DNA of 64,000 nt from an uncultured Helicobacter sp. (GTDB lineage Bacteria > Campylobacterota > Campylobacteria > Campylobacterales > Helicobacteraceae), in the NCBI GenBank assembly GCA_944326445.1, contig CALVDZ010000002.1, positions 62,001 to 126,000 on the forward strand, given 5' to 3'. Below are positions 9,791-19,160 of the stretch, in pieces. The translations under genes were made by a program, and so were the position numbers. Numbering within the stretch: position 1 is the first letter of the stretch; the number at the start of each line of letters is the position of its first letter. The notes beneath the pieces were generated by a model. That model did no database searches. It saw nothing but the letters and a program-made list of their open reading frames with translations, and was not told where the DNA came from.

Positions 9791-10130
9791 TACTTCCTAG
9801 ATTCTGTGTATCGCTTGTTTTTGCAAGAGGGGGAGCGAGGCTTAAAATGTGCAGGTAGGGCTAAGTGGCAGCCTAAGCGCGCGAAGTCGCTCCTCCTCAT
9901 TTTTTTACAACTTGGGGTGGGCGGGTAAGCACTCTCTAGCTTCCCCCCACCCCGATTGAGCTTTTTATCGGTGCGTTCCGCACACTGAATCTATCTAATT
10001 GGATTTTTACGCTGCATTAATGGCAGAATCTATTGGCATAGATTCTGCTTAGGTCTTGCGCTATCGCGCCACATTATTTAAATTGGGCAAAGCCTTGATG
10101 AGGTTTTTTGAAGTGGAAGATTCTATGGTT
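9770..10130 (-). repeat. repeat A, copy 2 (diverged, opposite orientation)
   Basis: Read on the minus strand it begins with the CAAGGCTTTGCCCAATTTAA entry and a GCAGAATCTA...TAGATTCTGCC hairpin (around 10022-10050). It ends with the AGCGATACACAGAATC tail near 9825. The centre is more diverged than in other copies (CCCCACCCC/GGGGTGGG in place of the usual stems). It is head-to-head with copy 1. Confidence 0.6.
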
Positions 10131-10375
10131 GTTTTTAATTTAGTTTCTGAATCTGTTGAAGTGGATTGTGTAAGTGTCTTAGGTTTTGTGTTTTAATCTC
10201 TGAATCTAAAACCTAAGCTCTGTGGAGTTAGATTCTGCAAAGGCTTTAGAATCTATACTTTGTTTTTGTAAAACTTGAATGGCCTTCTTTGTGGATTGTG
10301 TAATTGGCTAAAATCTGTAACTTGCTTTTGTGAATCTTGTGAGATTCTCTAAAGGCAAAATCCTGATTTACAAAC

Positions 10376-10837
10376 CTAAGCCCTAAAGAGCTTAAGGCAT
10401 TTTGCGACAAAGAGCGCAGCGAGGCTAATGGTTAGAATCTTAAACACCACCACACTTTGGAAATGCATAGATTCAAACTCCGGAGTGCTGGCATCTGGAG
10501 CAGCTAAGATATAGGGCATATAGTAGAGATTAAACAACAAAATCATCATAACACTCACACCCGCACTAAGCATAATAATAATCCCGGAAGTGCGAAAAAG
10601 TCGCGCCGCAAAGAGCTCAAAGACAAAAATCACCATTCCCACGATATAAAGCAAATAAGAGAGCTTCTGAAAAATAAGTCCCATCAAAACACCGCTCTGC
10701 TCCTTTGTGATGGGCATATCCAAAATCGCATCGGCTTGAAAAATGATGGGCGCACTCATCGCACCACACGCTACCATCGCCCCGACACACACCCCAAGCA
10801 GGAGCAAATACGCTGAATCTATACCGCGGAATGCCAT
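10376..10837 (-). CDS. DUF4149-like four-helix membrane protein
   Basis: A 153-residue hydrophobic protein with about four membrane helices (near residues 8-30, 55-75, 85-105 and 130-148). The pattern of Gly/Ala-rich first helix followed by SAPIIFQAD resembles the DUF4149 (TMEM205-like) family; this is recognition of pattern only. It starts immediately after the ftsZ stop and is probably in the same transcript as ftsA-ftsZ. Function is unknown. The region between its stop and copy 2 of repeat A is motif array. Confidence 0.7.
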   Translation of the reverse strand: MAFRGIDSAYLLLLGVCVGAMVACGAMSAPIIFQADAILDMPITKEQSGVLMGLIFQKLSYLLYIVGMVIFVFELFAARLFRTSGIIIMLSAGVSVMMILLFNLYYMPYILAAPDASTPEFESMHFQSVVVFKILTISLAALFVAKCLKLFRA

Positions 10838-12010
10838 CTAGTCTTGTCCTTGGCGTATGAAAGTGGGCATATCGTAGTGAATCTCTGTGATCCCATCGCC
10901 TCCTGAAGCACGACGGATATCCCTACTCTGCGAGAGTGATGAGGGGGTAGGCGCGCTAGAAGTCATCTTGAGATTTTCCACGCTCTCTTGGGCTATAGAA
11001 GATTCTATCACCTCATCGGCAAAGCCCGTGGCGATAAAGGTAATGCGGACATAATCCTCCGGAAAACTCTCATCGCCATAAACTCCGCATTTATAGTCCG
11101 TATCCTCTGTCGCGTATTCGCTAATCCTCTCAAGCACTTCATCGATTTCCTCTCGAGAATAATCCGGGTGGATCTCTAAGCACACGATGATTCCCTTAGC
11201 ATTGGTTACATTGATATTGCCCATCATCTCGGAAGCAAGTGCGTTATTGAGTGCCTCATTTGCAGCATTACCACCCTGCGCCTCGCCCATACCCATAACT
11301 GCAAGTCCCTTGCCACCCATAATGTTTTTAACATCGGAGTAATCAATATTCAAACTTCCGACAGATCCGCCGCCCAAAATGGTGTTTGCCAACCCCTTGA
11401 CTGCGTTAGAGAGCACGCTATCGACTTTCGCCATAGCCTCTCTGTTGCCTATGCCACCTTTGGCAGAGATTCTGTCATTTGGTATGATGATGATACAATC
11501 ACTCTGATCTTTGAGCTCCTTTTTGCCCATCTCCGCGACTTTGGCGCGCTTTTTGCCCTCATACTTAAAGGGCGTGGTGGCAATGGATATGACTAAAGAT
11601 CCCATCTCCCGCATCACTCTAGCGATCACGGGTGCAGCTCCTGTGCCTGTCCCGCCGCCCAAGCCCGTGGCGATAAAGACGATATCATACCCCGCGAGCA
11701 ATTCTCTAATCTCCTCTTCACTCTCCACCGCAGCCTTTTTGCCCTGCTCTGGATCTGCGCCCGCACCCAAGCCCTTAGTAGTCTTTTTGCCTAATTGGAG
11801 TTTAATGAGTGCTTTATTGTGTCTAAGATGCTGGGCATCGGTATTTGCCGCTACAAGCATCACTTCGGGGTGTATGCCATGGGAGATGAGATAGTTTATC
11901 GTGTTGCACCCACCACCGCCTACGCCGATTACTGCGATACTACCGGGCTGCTTCTCTGGCATCTCGATAGCAGTTCCAATCTCTTGAATATCCAAAATAT
12001 TGCTCTCCAT
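10838..12010 (-). CDS. ftsZ: cell division protein FtsZ
   Basis: FtsZ (390 residues) is the tubulin-like GTPase that polymerises at midcell as the Z ring. The GTP-binding segment GGGGCN is at residues 31-36, and the tubulin signature GGGTGTG at 118-124. The T7 synergy-loop region includes NIDYSDVKNIM. The C-terminal tail ends with the FtsA-binding peptide DMPTFIRQ. I take ATG at 12010 rather than the GTG one codon earlier because a GAGG site lies eight bases before it. It follows ftsA by 15 bases, the common ftsA-ftsZ order. Confidence 0.97.
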   Translation of the reverse strand: MESNILDIQEIGTAIEMPEKQPGSIAVIGVGGGGCNTINYLISHGIHPEVMLVAANTDAQHLRHNKALIKLQLGKKTTKGLGAGADPEQGKKAAVESEEEIRELLAGYDIVFIATGLGGGTGTGAAPVIARVMREMGSLVISIATTPFKYEGKKRAKVAEMGKKELKDQSDCIIIIPNDRISAKGGIGNREAMAKVDSVLSNAVKGLANTILGGGSVGSLNIDYSDVKNIMGGKGLAVMGMGEAQGGNAANEALNNALASEMMGNINVTNAKGIIVCLEIHPDYSREEIDEVLERISEYATEDTDYKCGVYGDESFPEDYVRITFIATGFADEVIESSIAQESVENLKMTSSAPTPSSLSQSRDIRRASGGDGITEIHYDMPTFIRQGQD

Positions 12011-12025
12011 CACCTTATCCTCGTG

Positions 12026-13447
12026 TTAAAATAATTGACTCAACCATCTCCAAAAGCGCCTGATGGGATTGTCGCCTCCAGCTTCGGTATGATCTGCCTC
12101 TACATCGGCGCTTTGGGTTTTTTGTTTAGCCCGTGGGGGCAAAACCTGCTTTTTTATCTGCAAATCCTGCACATTCCCCTCTTGATGATTGTTATACGCA
12201 GGAAGGTTGCTTGCAGCTTTTTGCACGCCGTGGTTTTTGCGCACTTTGATGGTGTTTTGCATCGTGAGCTCGTAATTGGTAAAATGCCCCGCGGCATAGA
12301 GCACGAGCCCCACTGCAGTCGCCATCTCCAAATCCTTTAGTATATCAAACGCACCATCTATGCCCGCAGGAGTGCCTATCCTCACTGGCAGCGGATGCAT
12401 TATGTTTTCTTGATGCAAATACTGCTCGAGATTTTTGAGCTTAGTCATACCGCCCGTGATTACCAAACCGCCGCCTATCTGATCACGCATCTCACTGCGC
12501 TCTATGATATCTCCTAGCACTTCAAAAGTCTCGCGCACGCGCGCCTCGGCGATTTTATGCAATGTCGTAACCGGAATGAGCTTGTTTTCGGCATCTTTGC
12601 GAGAGATATTAAGCCCTCTTTGTGCATCGCCCTCTTGGACTATCATATCGACATACTCGACTTTGAGCTTTTCTGCCACCTCACGCGTGACACCTAGCAC
12701 TTGAGCAATATCTGAAGTGATATGGGCTGAACCCACGGGGAAGTAATTCCCATAGCACATCGACGCACCGCTATACATCATCATATCGCAAGTCTGCGCA
12801 CCCATATCGATACACACCACGCCCTGCCTGCGCTCCTCTGGTGTGAGGGCAGCGATGGAGGAGGCATAAGAGCTAAGCACAATATCCTCGACTTCAATCT
12901 CGCAATTTGTGAGCACCTTTTTGAGCGTTTCCACCACGGCTCGCTTCGCCATCACGACATACGCAAAACACTCCATATTTTCGGCATTCATAGAGAGCGG
13001 ATCCTCGATGGGCACATTATAATCTTTCACCACAAATTTATAAGGCAGGACATGGATAGCTATGTAGTTTCTCTCAAGCCTTGCGTTATACACGCAGTTT
13101 TTCATCAGTCGCTCAATATCTTTGAGCTGAATCTCACCACGCTCTGCTGCTATATTGACGACTGCACTTGTCTTGGTGTATTCTACATACGCGCCCGAGA
13201 TGGATACAGTCGCCTTTTTTGCCTTCACACCCGCCATATTGGTGGCTTTTTCGAGGGCTATTTGGAGATCCGCACTCACTTGCTCGATATTGGTGATGAT
13301 CCCTTTTTGCACGCCTTGGGACTCGCACACGCCCCAACCCATAAGGCGAGGCGCACCAGCAGTGCGTTCTGCGATAAGTGTGTGAATCTTGCTCGAGCCG
13401 ATGTCGATGGCTAGAATGATATTGTTAGGATTAAAGTTTTCTTGCAT
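12026..13447 (-). CDS. ftsA: cell division protein FtsA
   Basis: FtsA (473 residues) is the actin-like ATPase that anchors FtsZ to the membrane. The phosphate-1 motif AIDIGSSKIHTLIAE is near the N-terminus. VCIDMGAQTCDMMMY is the phosphate-2 motif, and GGGLVITGGMTKL the adenosine motif. The C-terminal end RFWRWLSQLF is a Trp/Phe-rich amphipathic helix, the known membrane anchor. I chose ATG at 13447 because GAGGAGCG precedes it directly. A longer frame reaches 13513 but would run into the foldase gene upstream. Confidence 0.95.
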   Translation of the reverse strand: MQENFNPNNIILAIDIGSSKIHTLIAERTAGAPRLMGWGVCESQGVQKGIITNIEQVSADLQIALEKATNMAGVKAKKATVSISGAYVEYTKTSAVVNIAAERGEIQLKDIERLMKNCVYNARLERNYIAIHVLPYKFVVKDYNVPIEDPLSMNAENMECFAYVVMAKRAVVETLKKVLTNCEIEVEDIVLSSYASSIAALTPEERRQGVVCIDMGAQTCDMMMYSGASMCYGNYFPVGSAHITSDIAQVLGVTREVAEKLKVEYVDMIVQEGDAQRGLNISRKDAENKLIPVTTLHKIAEARVRETFEVLGDIIERSEMRDQIGGGLVITGGMTKLKNLEQYLHQENIMHPLPVRIGTPAGIDGAFDILKDLEMATAVGLVLYAAGHFTNYELTMQNTIKVRKNHGVQKAASNLPAYNNHQEGNVQDLQIKKQVLPPRAKQKTQSADVEADHTEAGGDNPIRRFWRWLSQLF

Positions 13448-13457
13448 ACACGCTCCT

Positions 13458-14948
13458 CTACTCAAGCTCCATAAAAATCTTTGGCGGATAGTGCTTGTTG
13501 AGATAATCGCCAAAAAGCATCATATACGCCTGCTGCTTAAAATACCCACTCACCGAGCCTAGCCCTTGCGGCGTGCCTAGCTTTTGATCTGTGATTTTAT
13601 ACAAGAGCATTTTTTGTCCCATTGGCAAAAATCCACTTTTAGATTCAGATTGGAATATCTGCCCTAGTGCCTCCACAAACTCCATCGGGTTTATACCTAG
13701 ATTCACAATCTTCTCAATCTGTGCCTGCGAGAGAGAATCTAGCGACCAAAAGCCTATGTCCATACCCTTGAAGCTATTCACTTCCTTTTGTGCGATCTCG
13801 CGCAACACCTCTGCCTGCTTAGTAGCCACCACTTGGGCTTTTGCCTCATCTTTTGCTTCCTCATAAGCCTTTGGCTGCGCTGGAATCTTATTGATAATCT
13901 TTAGTATCACATACCCATCATCTTGCTCGATGGGCTTTAGTGTTTGTCCTTGCGTGGCGTTTTTGAGCGTTTTTATCGATTCAGCCCCGAGCACGATGCC
14001 CTGTGTCTGCGCAAAATCCTCATCAGCAAGCTCGATTGCGACTCTCTCGCCCTTTAGCTCCCCGTCTTTAAAGGGCGCATAGCTCCTGCTCGCACTTTTC
14101 CACGCCTGCTCTTTGCGCTCTATGCTCGCAATCTCCTCTTTTATGGATTCAAAGGCGGGGATATTGCCATTTTCATCGGCAAACGCCCCCTTGCTAGTTT
14201 CATAACGCTTTTGCACATCTTCTTGTGTGATGGCTTGATCCTTGGCGAGCACCCGCACATATTCTAGCTCCACTCGCTCGGGCTTTAGCCACTGCGAAGT
14301 GCGTTGCTCCCAATACGCCCTAATCTCCTCATCACTCACTTTAATCTTTGGAGCTTCCAACACCTTGACTTCAAGCCTATCCTCTATCCCCGCTGGCAGA
14401 GCTAGGCTCAACTCCTCTGCCCTAGAGGGCGCGCCCACCATAGACAAAAATCCCGCAAACACCTTTTGGGCTAGGATATTGTTTTTTAGCTGCTCTTCAT
14501 AATTCTCTGTGCGTAGCCCCATAGAGCGCACGATTTTTTTATACATCTCATCGCTAAAGACACCATCTACTATGAACGCCTCGTCCTGACGCAGAGCCTC
14601 AAACACCTCCTCATCGCTCACCTGCAAGCCCAAATCCTCGCCAAATGCGCGCAATTGCGCTTGGGCGATGAGCTTTTGGAGTGCTTGTATATGCAGCCCC
14701 ATAGCCTTTGCTCGCGCCTCGTCAAAGTCCCCTTGTAGCTTTTGCATTTGCTCGTTATACAGAGCTTGGTATTGCGTGCGATACTCGCTCATACTGATTT
14801 TTATATCGCCCACACTAGCCGCCCTATCGGCACTAAGGCTAAATCCGCCGCCACCCCAAGAGATCGCCCCCGCACCGATAAAAGCAATCGCACTAATCCA
14901 AATCGTGATCACAAGCCACTTTTTATGCCTTTGCATCCAAGTTATCAT
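13458..14948 (-). CDS. PpiD/SurA-like periplasmic foldase (SurA N-terminal domain)
   Basis: A 496-residue protein with one N-terminal membrane helix (about residues 10-30) and then a large periplasmic part. The start of that part (RAASVGDIKISMSEYRTQY) is the SurA_N-type chaperone domain. A parvulin-like segment with KTLKNATQGQTLKPIEQDDGY follows in the middle. This is the layout of PpiD, a membrane-anchored chaperone for outer membrane protein folding. Prolyl isomerase activity cannot be judged. ATG at 14948 is preferred over the upstream ATG because the mature N-terminus then begins just before the helix. It lies ten bases before ftsA, so it is likely operonic. Confidence 0.8.
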   Translation of the reverse strand: MITWMQRHKKWLVITIWISAIAFIGAGAISWGGGGFSLSADRAASVGDIKISMSEYRTQYQALYNEQMQKLQGDFDEARAKAMGLHIQALQKLIAQAQLRAFGEDLGLQVSDEEVFEALRQDEAFIVDGVFSDEMYKKIVRSMGLRTENYEEQLKNNILAQKVFAGFLSMVGAPSRAEELSLALPAGIEDRLEVKVLEAPKIKVSDEEIRAYWEQRTSQWLKPERVELEYVRVLAKDQAITQEDVQKRYETSKGAFADENGNIPAFESIKEEIASIERKEQAWKSASRSYAPFKDGELKGERVAIELADEDFAQTQGIVLGAESIKTLKNATQGQTLKPIEQDDGYVILKIINKIPAQPKAYEEAKDEAKAQVVATKQAEVLREIAQKEVNSFKGMDIGFWSLDSLSQAQIEKIVNLGINPMEFVEALGQIFQSESKSGFLPMGQKMLLYKITDQKLGTPQGLGSVSGYFKQQAYMMLFGDYLNKHYPPKIFMELE

Positions 14949-15073
14949 TACACAAAACCTTATGGAATCTAAAAATTTCAAAATAGCGGATTCTACACCA
15001 AATACGCTTTAAATTGGATTATTTACTACATTTTTTACAAAAATCTTAGCAAGCGCGGCGCAAAATACGCAAA

Positions 15074-16087
15074 CTAAAAAAGCGTGTTTGACTGCGGGAA
15101 TTTGAGCAGCTCATATGTCTTATGCGTGGCAATCCTCCCTCGTGCGGTGCGCTCCACATAGCCATTTGCCAGCAAATAGGGCTCGATAACATCCTCAATC
15201 GTGCCTTGATCCTCACTTAGCGCAGCCGAGAGGGCGTTTAGCCCCATTGGTTTGCCGCGATTTTCTGCCAAAAGCTCCAAATAGCGCAAATCTAAGCTAT
15301 CAAAGCCCAAATCATTCACGCCTAGCTGCTCTAGCGCATAATGCGCGCGTTTGGCAGTGATACTCTGCTCCTTTGCCACTTGGGCATAGTCCCGCACGCG
15401 TCTTAAAAGCCGCAGCGCAATCCGCGGCGTGCCACGCGAACGCTTGGCAATCTCCTTGCTCGCGGGGGCGTCTATGTGTGTGTTGAGCTTGGCACTCGCC
15501 ATTTGCACGATTTTATCCAGCTCATCTATGGAGTAAAACTCCATTCTAAAATTCATACCAAACCTATCGCGCAGGGGGTTTGAGAGCATTCCTGCGCGCG
15601 TGGTTGCCCCGATGAGTGTGAATCTAGGCAAATCGATCTTTAGCGTTTGGGCAGCAGGTCCCGAACCGATGATAATATCAAGCCTAAAATCCTCCATAGC
15701 TGGATAGAGAATCTCCTCTATCGCGGGGCTTAGGCGGTGAATCTCATCGATAAATAAAATATCGCCATCACTTAGATTTGTCAAAATCGCCGCCAAATCA
15801 CCGCTTTTCTCAATCATCGGCGCAGCAGAGACTTTGATATTTGCCCCCATTTGGTGAGCGATGATATGACTTATAGTCGTTTTGCCAAGCCCGGGCGGTC
15901 CAAAAAACAAAATATGATCCAAGCAGTCATTGCGCAGTCTCGCAGCCTCTATAAAAACTTGTAGATTTTTTTTGATACTCTCTTGCCCGATATATTCCTC
16001 CCACACGCTAGGGCGCAGGCTGCTTTCATTATCCTCAAATTCTATGCTCTCTACTTCCACCACGCGATCAATACTTAGTTTTTCCAT
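15074..16087 (-). CDS. ruvB: Holliday junction helicase subunit RuvB
   Basis: RuvB (337 residues) is the AAA+ motor that drives branch migration with RuvA. Walker A GPPGLGKT is at residues 63-70, Walker B ILFIDEIHRL follows, and sensor 1/arginine finger GATTRAGMLSNPLRDRFG comes next. The C-terminal winged-helix domain holds GTIEDVIEPYLLANGY. Length is typical. It starts three bases after the panB stop, in a tight panB-ruvB pair. Confidence 0.97.
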   Translation of the reverse strand: MEKLSIDRVVEVESIEFEDNESSLRPSVWEEYIGQESIKKNLQVFIEAARLRNDCLDHILFFGPPGLGKTTISHIIAHQMGANIKVSAAPMIEKSGDLAAILTNLSDGDILFIDEIHRLSPAIEEILYPAMEDFRLDIIIGSGPAAQTLKIDLPRFTLIGATTRAGMLSNPLRDRFGMNFRMEFYSIDELDKIVQMASAKLNTHIDAPASKEIAKRSRGTPRIALRLLRRVRDYAQVAKEQSITAKRAHYALEQLGVNDLGFDSLDLRYLELLAENRGKPMGLNALSAALSEDQGTIEDVIEPYLLANGYVERTARGRIATHKTYELLKFPQSNTLF

Positions 16088-16090
16088 ACC

Positions 16091-16882
16091 TTAGTAGCTT
16101 TCCTCATTATTTGGAAATGTCTTTGCGCGCACATCATCGACATATCGCTGCATCGCTTTACCCAAAAACTCCCTGCCATTGGCATAATGGCGCACAAACT
16201 TGGGCTTAAACTCGCTAAAAAACCCAAACGCATCACTCCATACTAAAATCTGCCCATCACAATCCACTCCAGAGCCTATGCCAATCGTTGGCACACTCAC
16301 TTGTTGCGTGATTGTAGCAGCGACCTCCTTTTTCACACCCTCTAGCAAGATTCCAAACGCCCCCACGCTCTCTAATTCTTTAGCAAGCGCGATGAGCTCC
16401 CTCGCCTCCTCCTCATACTTGCCTTTGATCTTATACCCGCCTTCAGCGCGCACTGATTGGGGCTTTAGTCCGATATGGGGCATAATCGCAAAGCCCTCCT
16501 TGATAAGAGATTCTATAATCCCTATCTTATCGGCATTCACCTCGAGCTTGAGGGCATCGCAACGCGTTTGTGTATAAAACTTTAGCGCGTTTTTGAGTGC
16601 CTCATTGACATTATAATAACTCCCAAAGGGCATATCCGCCACGATGAGCGCACGCCTAGCCCCAGCGCACACCGCCTGCGTGTGATATATCATCGCATCC
16701 ATACTAATCCCAAGCGTATCGCTGCTAGCATTAAAGCTCATATGCAAGCTATCCCCTACTAAAATCATATCCGCATACTCATCAAAAATCTGTGCCATCA
16801 GCGCGTCATAGGCAGTGATTGCCACGATTTTTTGGGCATTTTTTTTGTAATTTTTAAAAGTAGAGAGCGTTATTTTTTGCAT
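16091..16882 (-). CDS. panB: 3-methyl-2-oxobutanoate hydroxymethyltransferase
   Basis: PanB (263 residues) makes ketopantoate from ketoisovalerate and methylene-THF in pantothenate/CoA synthesis. MVLVGDSLxM-type metal-binding motif reads MILVGDSLHMSF (about residues 39-50). VADMPFGSYY, MPHIGLKPQSV and IGIGSGVDCDGQ follow as in the family. The ATG at 16882 has a strong AAGGAG site. The first 13 bases overlap the end of lgt. Confidence 0.96.
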   Translation of the reverse strand: MQKITLSTFKNYKKNAQKIVAITAYDALMAQIFDEYADMILVGDSLHMSFNASSDTLGISMDAMIYHTQAVCAGARRALIVADMPFGSYYNVNEALKNALKFYTQTRCDALKLEVNADKIGIIESLIKEGFAIMPHIGLKPQSVRAEGGYKIKGKYEEEARELIALAKELESVGAFGILLEGVKKEVAATITQQVSVPTIGIGSGVDCDGQILVWSDAFGFFSEFKPKFVRHYANGREFLGKAMQRYVDDVRAKTFPNNEESY

Positions 16883-17742
16883 TTTTTTCTCCTTTTGTTT
16901 GGGGGTTTTTGAGTATATAGCAAAAAAAACAACAGCCCCGCGCCCACAAACATCACGATACTTAGAATCTGCCCCATCGAGAGCCCCAAAGTGCCATAAT
17001 AGCCCATCTGTGAATCCGCCTCTCTAAAAAACTCACACACAAAACGCGCCAATGCATAGCCCATACCATACACCACACTCAAATACCCATCTTTTTTACA
17101 GAATCTAAACGCCCACGCCATAAGCACAAACACCACTATCCCTTCCAAAAACGCCTCAAAAAGCTGGCTAGGATAGCGCAACTCCCCATCGACTAAAACC
17201 CCCAAAAACGCTAGCACAGAATCTGCCTCTATCACGCGCCCAAAAAGCTCGTGGTTTAAGAAATTGCCAATCCTCCCAAGCACATACGCAAGCGGTATGG
17301 AAAATGTCGCCAAGTCCAAATAGCGCAACAGCGGCTGATTTTTGAGCCTGCAAAACACAATCGTAGCAACCAAAAACCCAATCACACCCCCGTGGTAGCT
17401 AAATCCCGAGATTCCTACAAACTCGCCCTGTGCGTTGAAGGGATTAAAAATCTGCCAAGGATGGGTGAGATAATACACCCCATCTCCATAGATGAGCACA
17501 TACCCAATCCGCGCGCCCAGTATCACGCCCACCTCTGCCCATACGAAATAACTCTCTAGGCTTTTAGATTCTATACCAAAGCGCGCAGGGAAGCGTCTGA
17601 GCAAGAACGAAGCGATAAAAAGCGCCAAAAGCAGCGCGCCCACATAGCACAGCCCATACCAATGCACCTTAAAGCCAAAGAGCTCAAAGGCGATGGGATC
17701 AAAGCTCTCATAAAAGAGATTCCACGCGCTTAGCTCCCTCAC
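16870..17742 (-). CDS. lgt: prolipoprotein diacylglyceryl transferase
   Basis: Lgt (290 residues) is the inner membrane enzyme that transfers diacylglycerol from phosphatidylglycerol to the lipobox Cys of prolipoproteins. About seven membrane helices are visible. The signature reads GRIGNFLNHELFGRVIEAD, and the essential-His region reads SYHGGVIGF. The start is GTG at 17742, immediately after the TGA of the upstream gene, using the GAGGAG in that gene's last codons as ribosome binding site. It is probably translationally coupled with both neighbours. Confidence 0.95.
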   Translation of the reverse strand: MRELSAWNLFYESFDPIAFELFGFKVHWYGLCYVGALLLALFIASFLLRRFPARFGIESKSLESYFVWAEVGVILGARIGYVLIYGDGVYYLTHPWQIFNPFNAQGEFVGISGFSYHGGVIGFLVATIVFCRLKNQPLLRYLDLATFSIPLAYVLGRIGNFLNHELFGRVIEADSVLAFLGVLVDGELRYPSQLFEAFLEGIVVFVLMAWAFRFCKKDGYLSVVYGMGYALARFVCEFFREADSQMGYYGTLGLSMGQILSIVMFVGAGLLFFLLYTQKPPNKRRKKCKK

Positions 17743-18093
17743 TCACTCCTCCTCTTTTATCTTAATCACAAACAAATCCACCAAGTCCAAATCCTCAAAA
17801 AACGCAAACATACGGAAGCTATCCACGATAATCTCGAGGGGAAACTTATCATAAAGGCGCAGCTTGCACAAAAAGCCTAGCACATAGGAGCTTAGCGGGT
17901 GGGAACGCACGAAGTAGATTCTAAACACATCGCCTTGCAAGCCATATTTGCCCTCTTTGTCGTTGCTAGCAAACGCCTGTATGTAGCACTCTAGCTCTTG
18001 CTTAAAATCCAAAAACGCGCCATAGCTCTTTATCTTGCCCACGATTTTTATTGCTTGTATGCCATCTTGCAAGGCTATTTTTGAAATCTCCAC
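17743..18093 (-). CDS. small conserved-looking hypothetical protein
   Basis: A 116-residue soluble protein that I do not recognise. It starts MEISKIALQDGIQAIKIVG and has alternating beta/alpha character, with a very acidic end (KIKEEE). The GTG at 18093 is supported by GGAG seven bases upstream. It abuts lgt directly (TGA then GTG), so it belongs to the same operon. Position and coding quality make it a real gene. A STAS-like fold is conceivable from length and pattern, but I would not assert it. Confidence 0.65.
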   Translation of the reverse strand: MEISKIALQDGIQAIKIVGKIKSYGAFLDFKQELECYIQAFASNDKEGKYGLQGDVFRIYFVRSHPLSSYVLGFLCKLRLYDKFPLEIIVDSFRMFAFFEDLDLVDLFVIKIKEEE

Positions 18094-18229
18094 TAATTAG
18101 CTCCATTCGCTCTGTATGATTATCCTGTGTGATTCTAGTCTCTATGATTTTGCGCGCAAATTTTGTAGGATTGTAGCAGGAGATACTTTAGAAAACCCAA
18201 AAACAAATGCCACCCCCCTCTTTTCCCTC

Positions 18230-18330
18230 TGCTATTTGCATAACCTCGCGCTTTGTTAATCAACCACGCCATCGCGCTCATTGCTTATATCGTGCAAAGC
18301 CTTGCTTGGGTTTTGGTGTTGTGGATTGTG
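18230..18330 (-). repeat. partial repeat A (left end only)
   Basis: The minus strand shows the entry module only: CGATATAAGCAATGAGCGCG and CAAGGCTTTGCACG with the neighbouring CCACAACACC word. It is truncated before the hairpin core. Confidence 0.5.
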
Positions 18331-19160
18331 TGATTGTTTTAGAATCTGCGTTGTTTGGAGCTTGGTTATGTGTTTGTGAATCTGTGGGGAGATTTGTAGA
18401 TTCTGTATTGCTTAGATTCTGTCTTTGTGCGTTGTTTAGAATCTCTTTGGATTTTGTATGTGTTTGTGAATCTGTTGGGCTAGATTCCGTGAATGCCTCT
18501 GAGTCTGTGGAAATAGATTCTGAATTTGCCTTAGATTCTATCTGTGTTGGAGATTCCATAAATTCTTTGGGGCTTAGATTCTGCATTTGTTCATTTTTCA
18601 GAATCCCTTTAGATTCTGTGATTATTTTAGAGTCTATGTGACTAGATTCTGTGAATGCTTTAGACTCTGCACCCCATAGATTCTGTGCGTGTTTTAGAGT
18701 CTACCTTATGTAAATCTCGGTTGTGTTTGTGAATGCAAGGAGCTTTGTAGATTCTGTATTGCTTAGATTCTGAATCTAGCGAGTTGGTTTCTACATTTTG
18801 CTTTTGTGAATCTTGAGAATCTATGGAGTTAGATTCTATAATCACCTTTAAATCCGTGCCCCCTAGATTCTGTATTTTTTCATTTTTCAAAATCTCTTTA
18901 GATTCTGTAAATGTTGCAGAATCTATATGGCTAGATTCTATAAGTTGCGCGTCTTTTAGAATCTCCGCGCTAGATTCTGTAAATGTTTTAGATTCTGAAT
19001 CTGTGCTAGATTCTGTAGATTCTATGTTGCCTAGATTCTGTTTTTGCTTGTTGTTTAGAATCTCTTTGGATTCTGCGCTTCCTAGATTCTGTGCGCGGGA
19101 ATCTGTGAGGAATTGCACAGATTCTATGCCATTTAGATTCTGTATTTTCTTGTTTTTTGG
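18330..19160. repeat. long AGATTCTA motif array
   Basis: About 830 bases of the motif at short intervals. Read on the minus strand the array is open for over 200 codons as Ser/Glu/Asp/Asn-rich low-complexity sequence. It holds a higher-order unit: the peptide word EILKNEKIQNLGG recurs here and in the array at 59.9-60.1 kb. No start with a ribosome binding site is convincing, so no gene is called. It separates the RluA gene from the lgt operon. Confidence 0.75.

Noticed and set aside
18207..18641. Open frames of 100-220 codons in the repeat regions (also 18660-19325, 19576-19983, 24476-24974, 59158-59826, 59699-60388)
   Set aside because: They are low-complexity translations of AGATTCT arrays and repeat A, overlap on both strands, and have no convincing ribosome binding sites. 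Treated as repeats, with a separate finding on their open frame.
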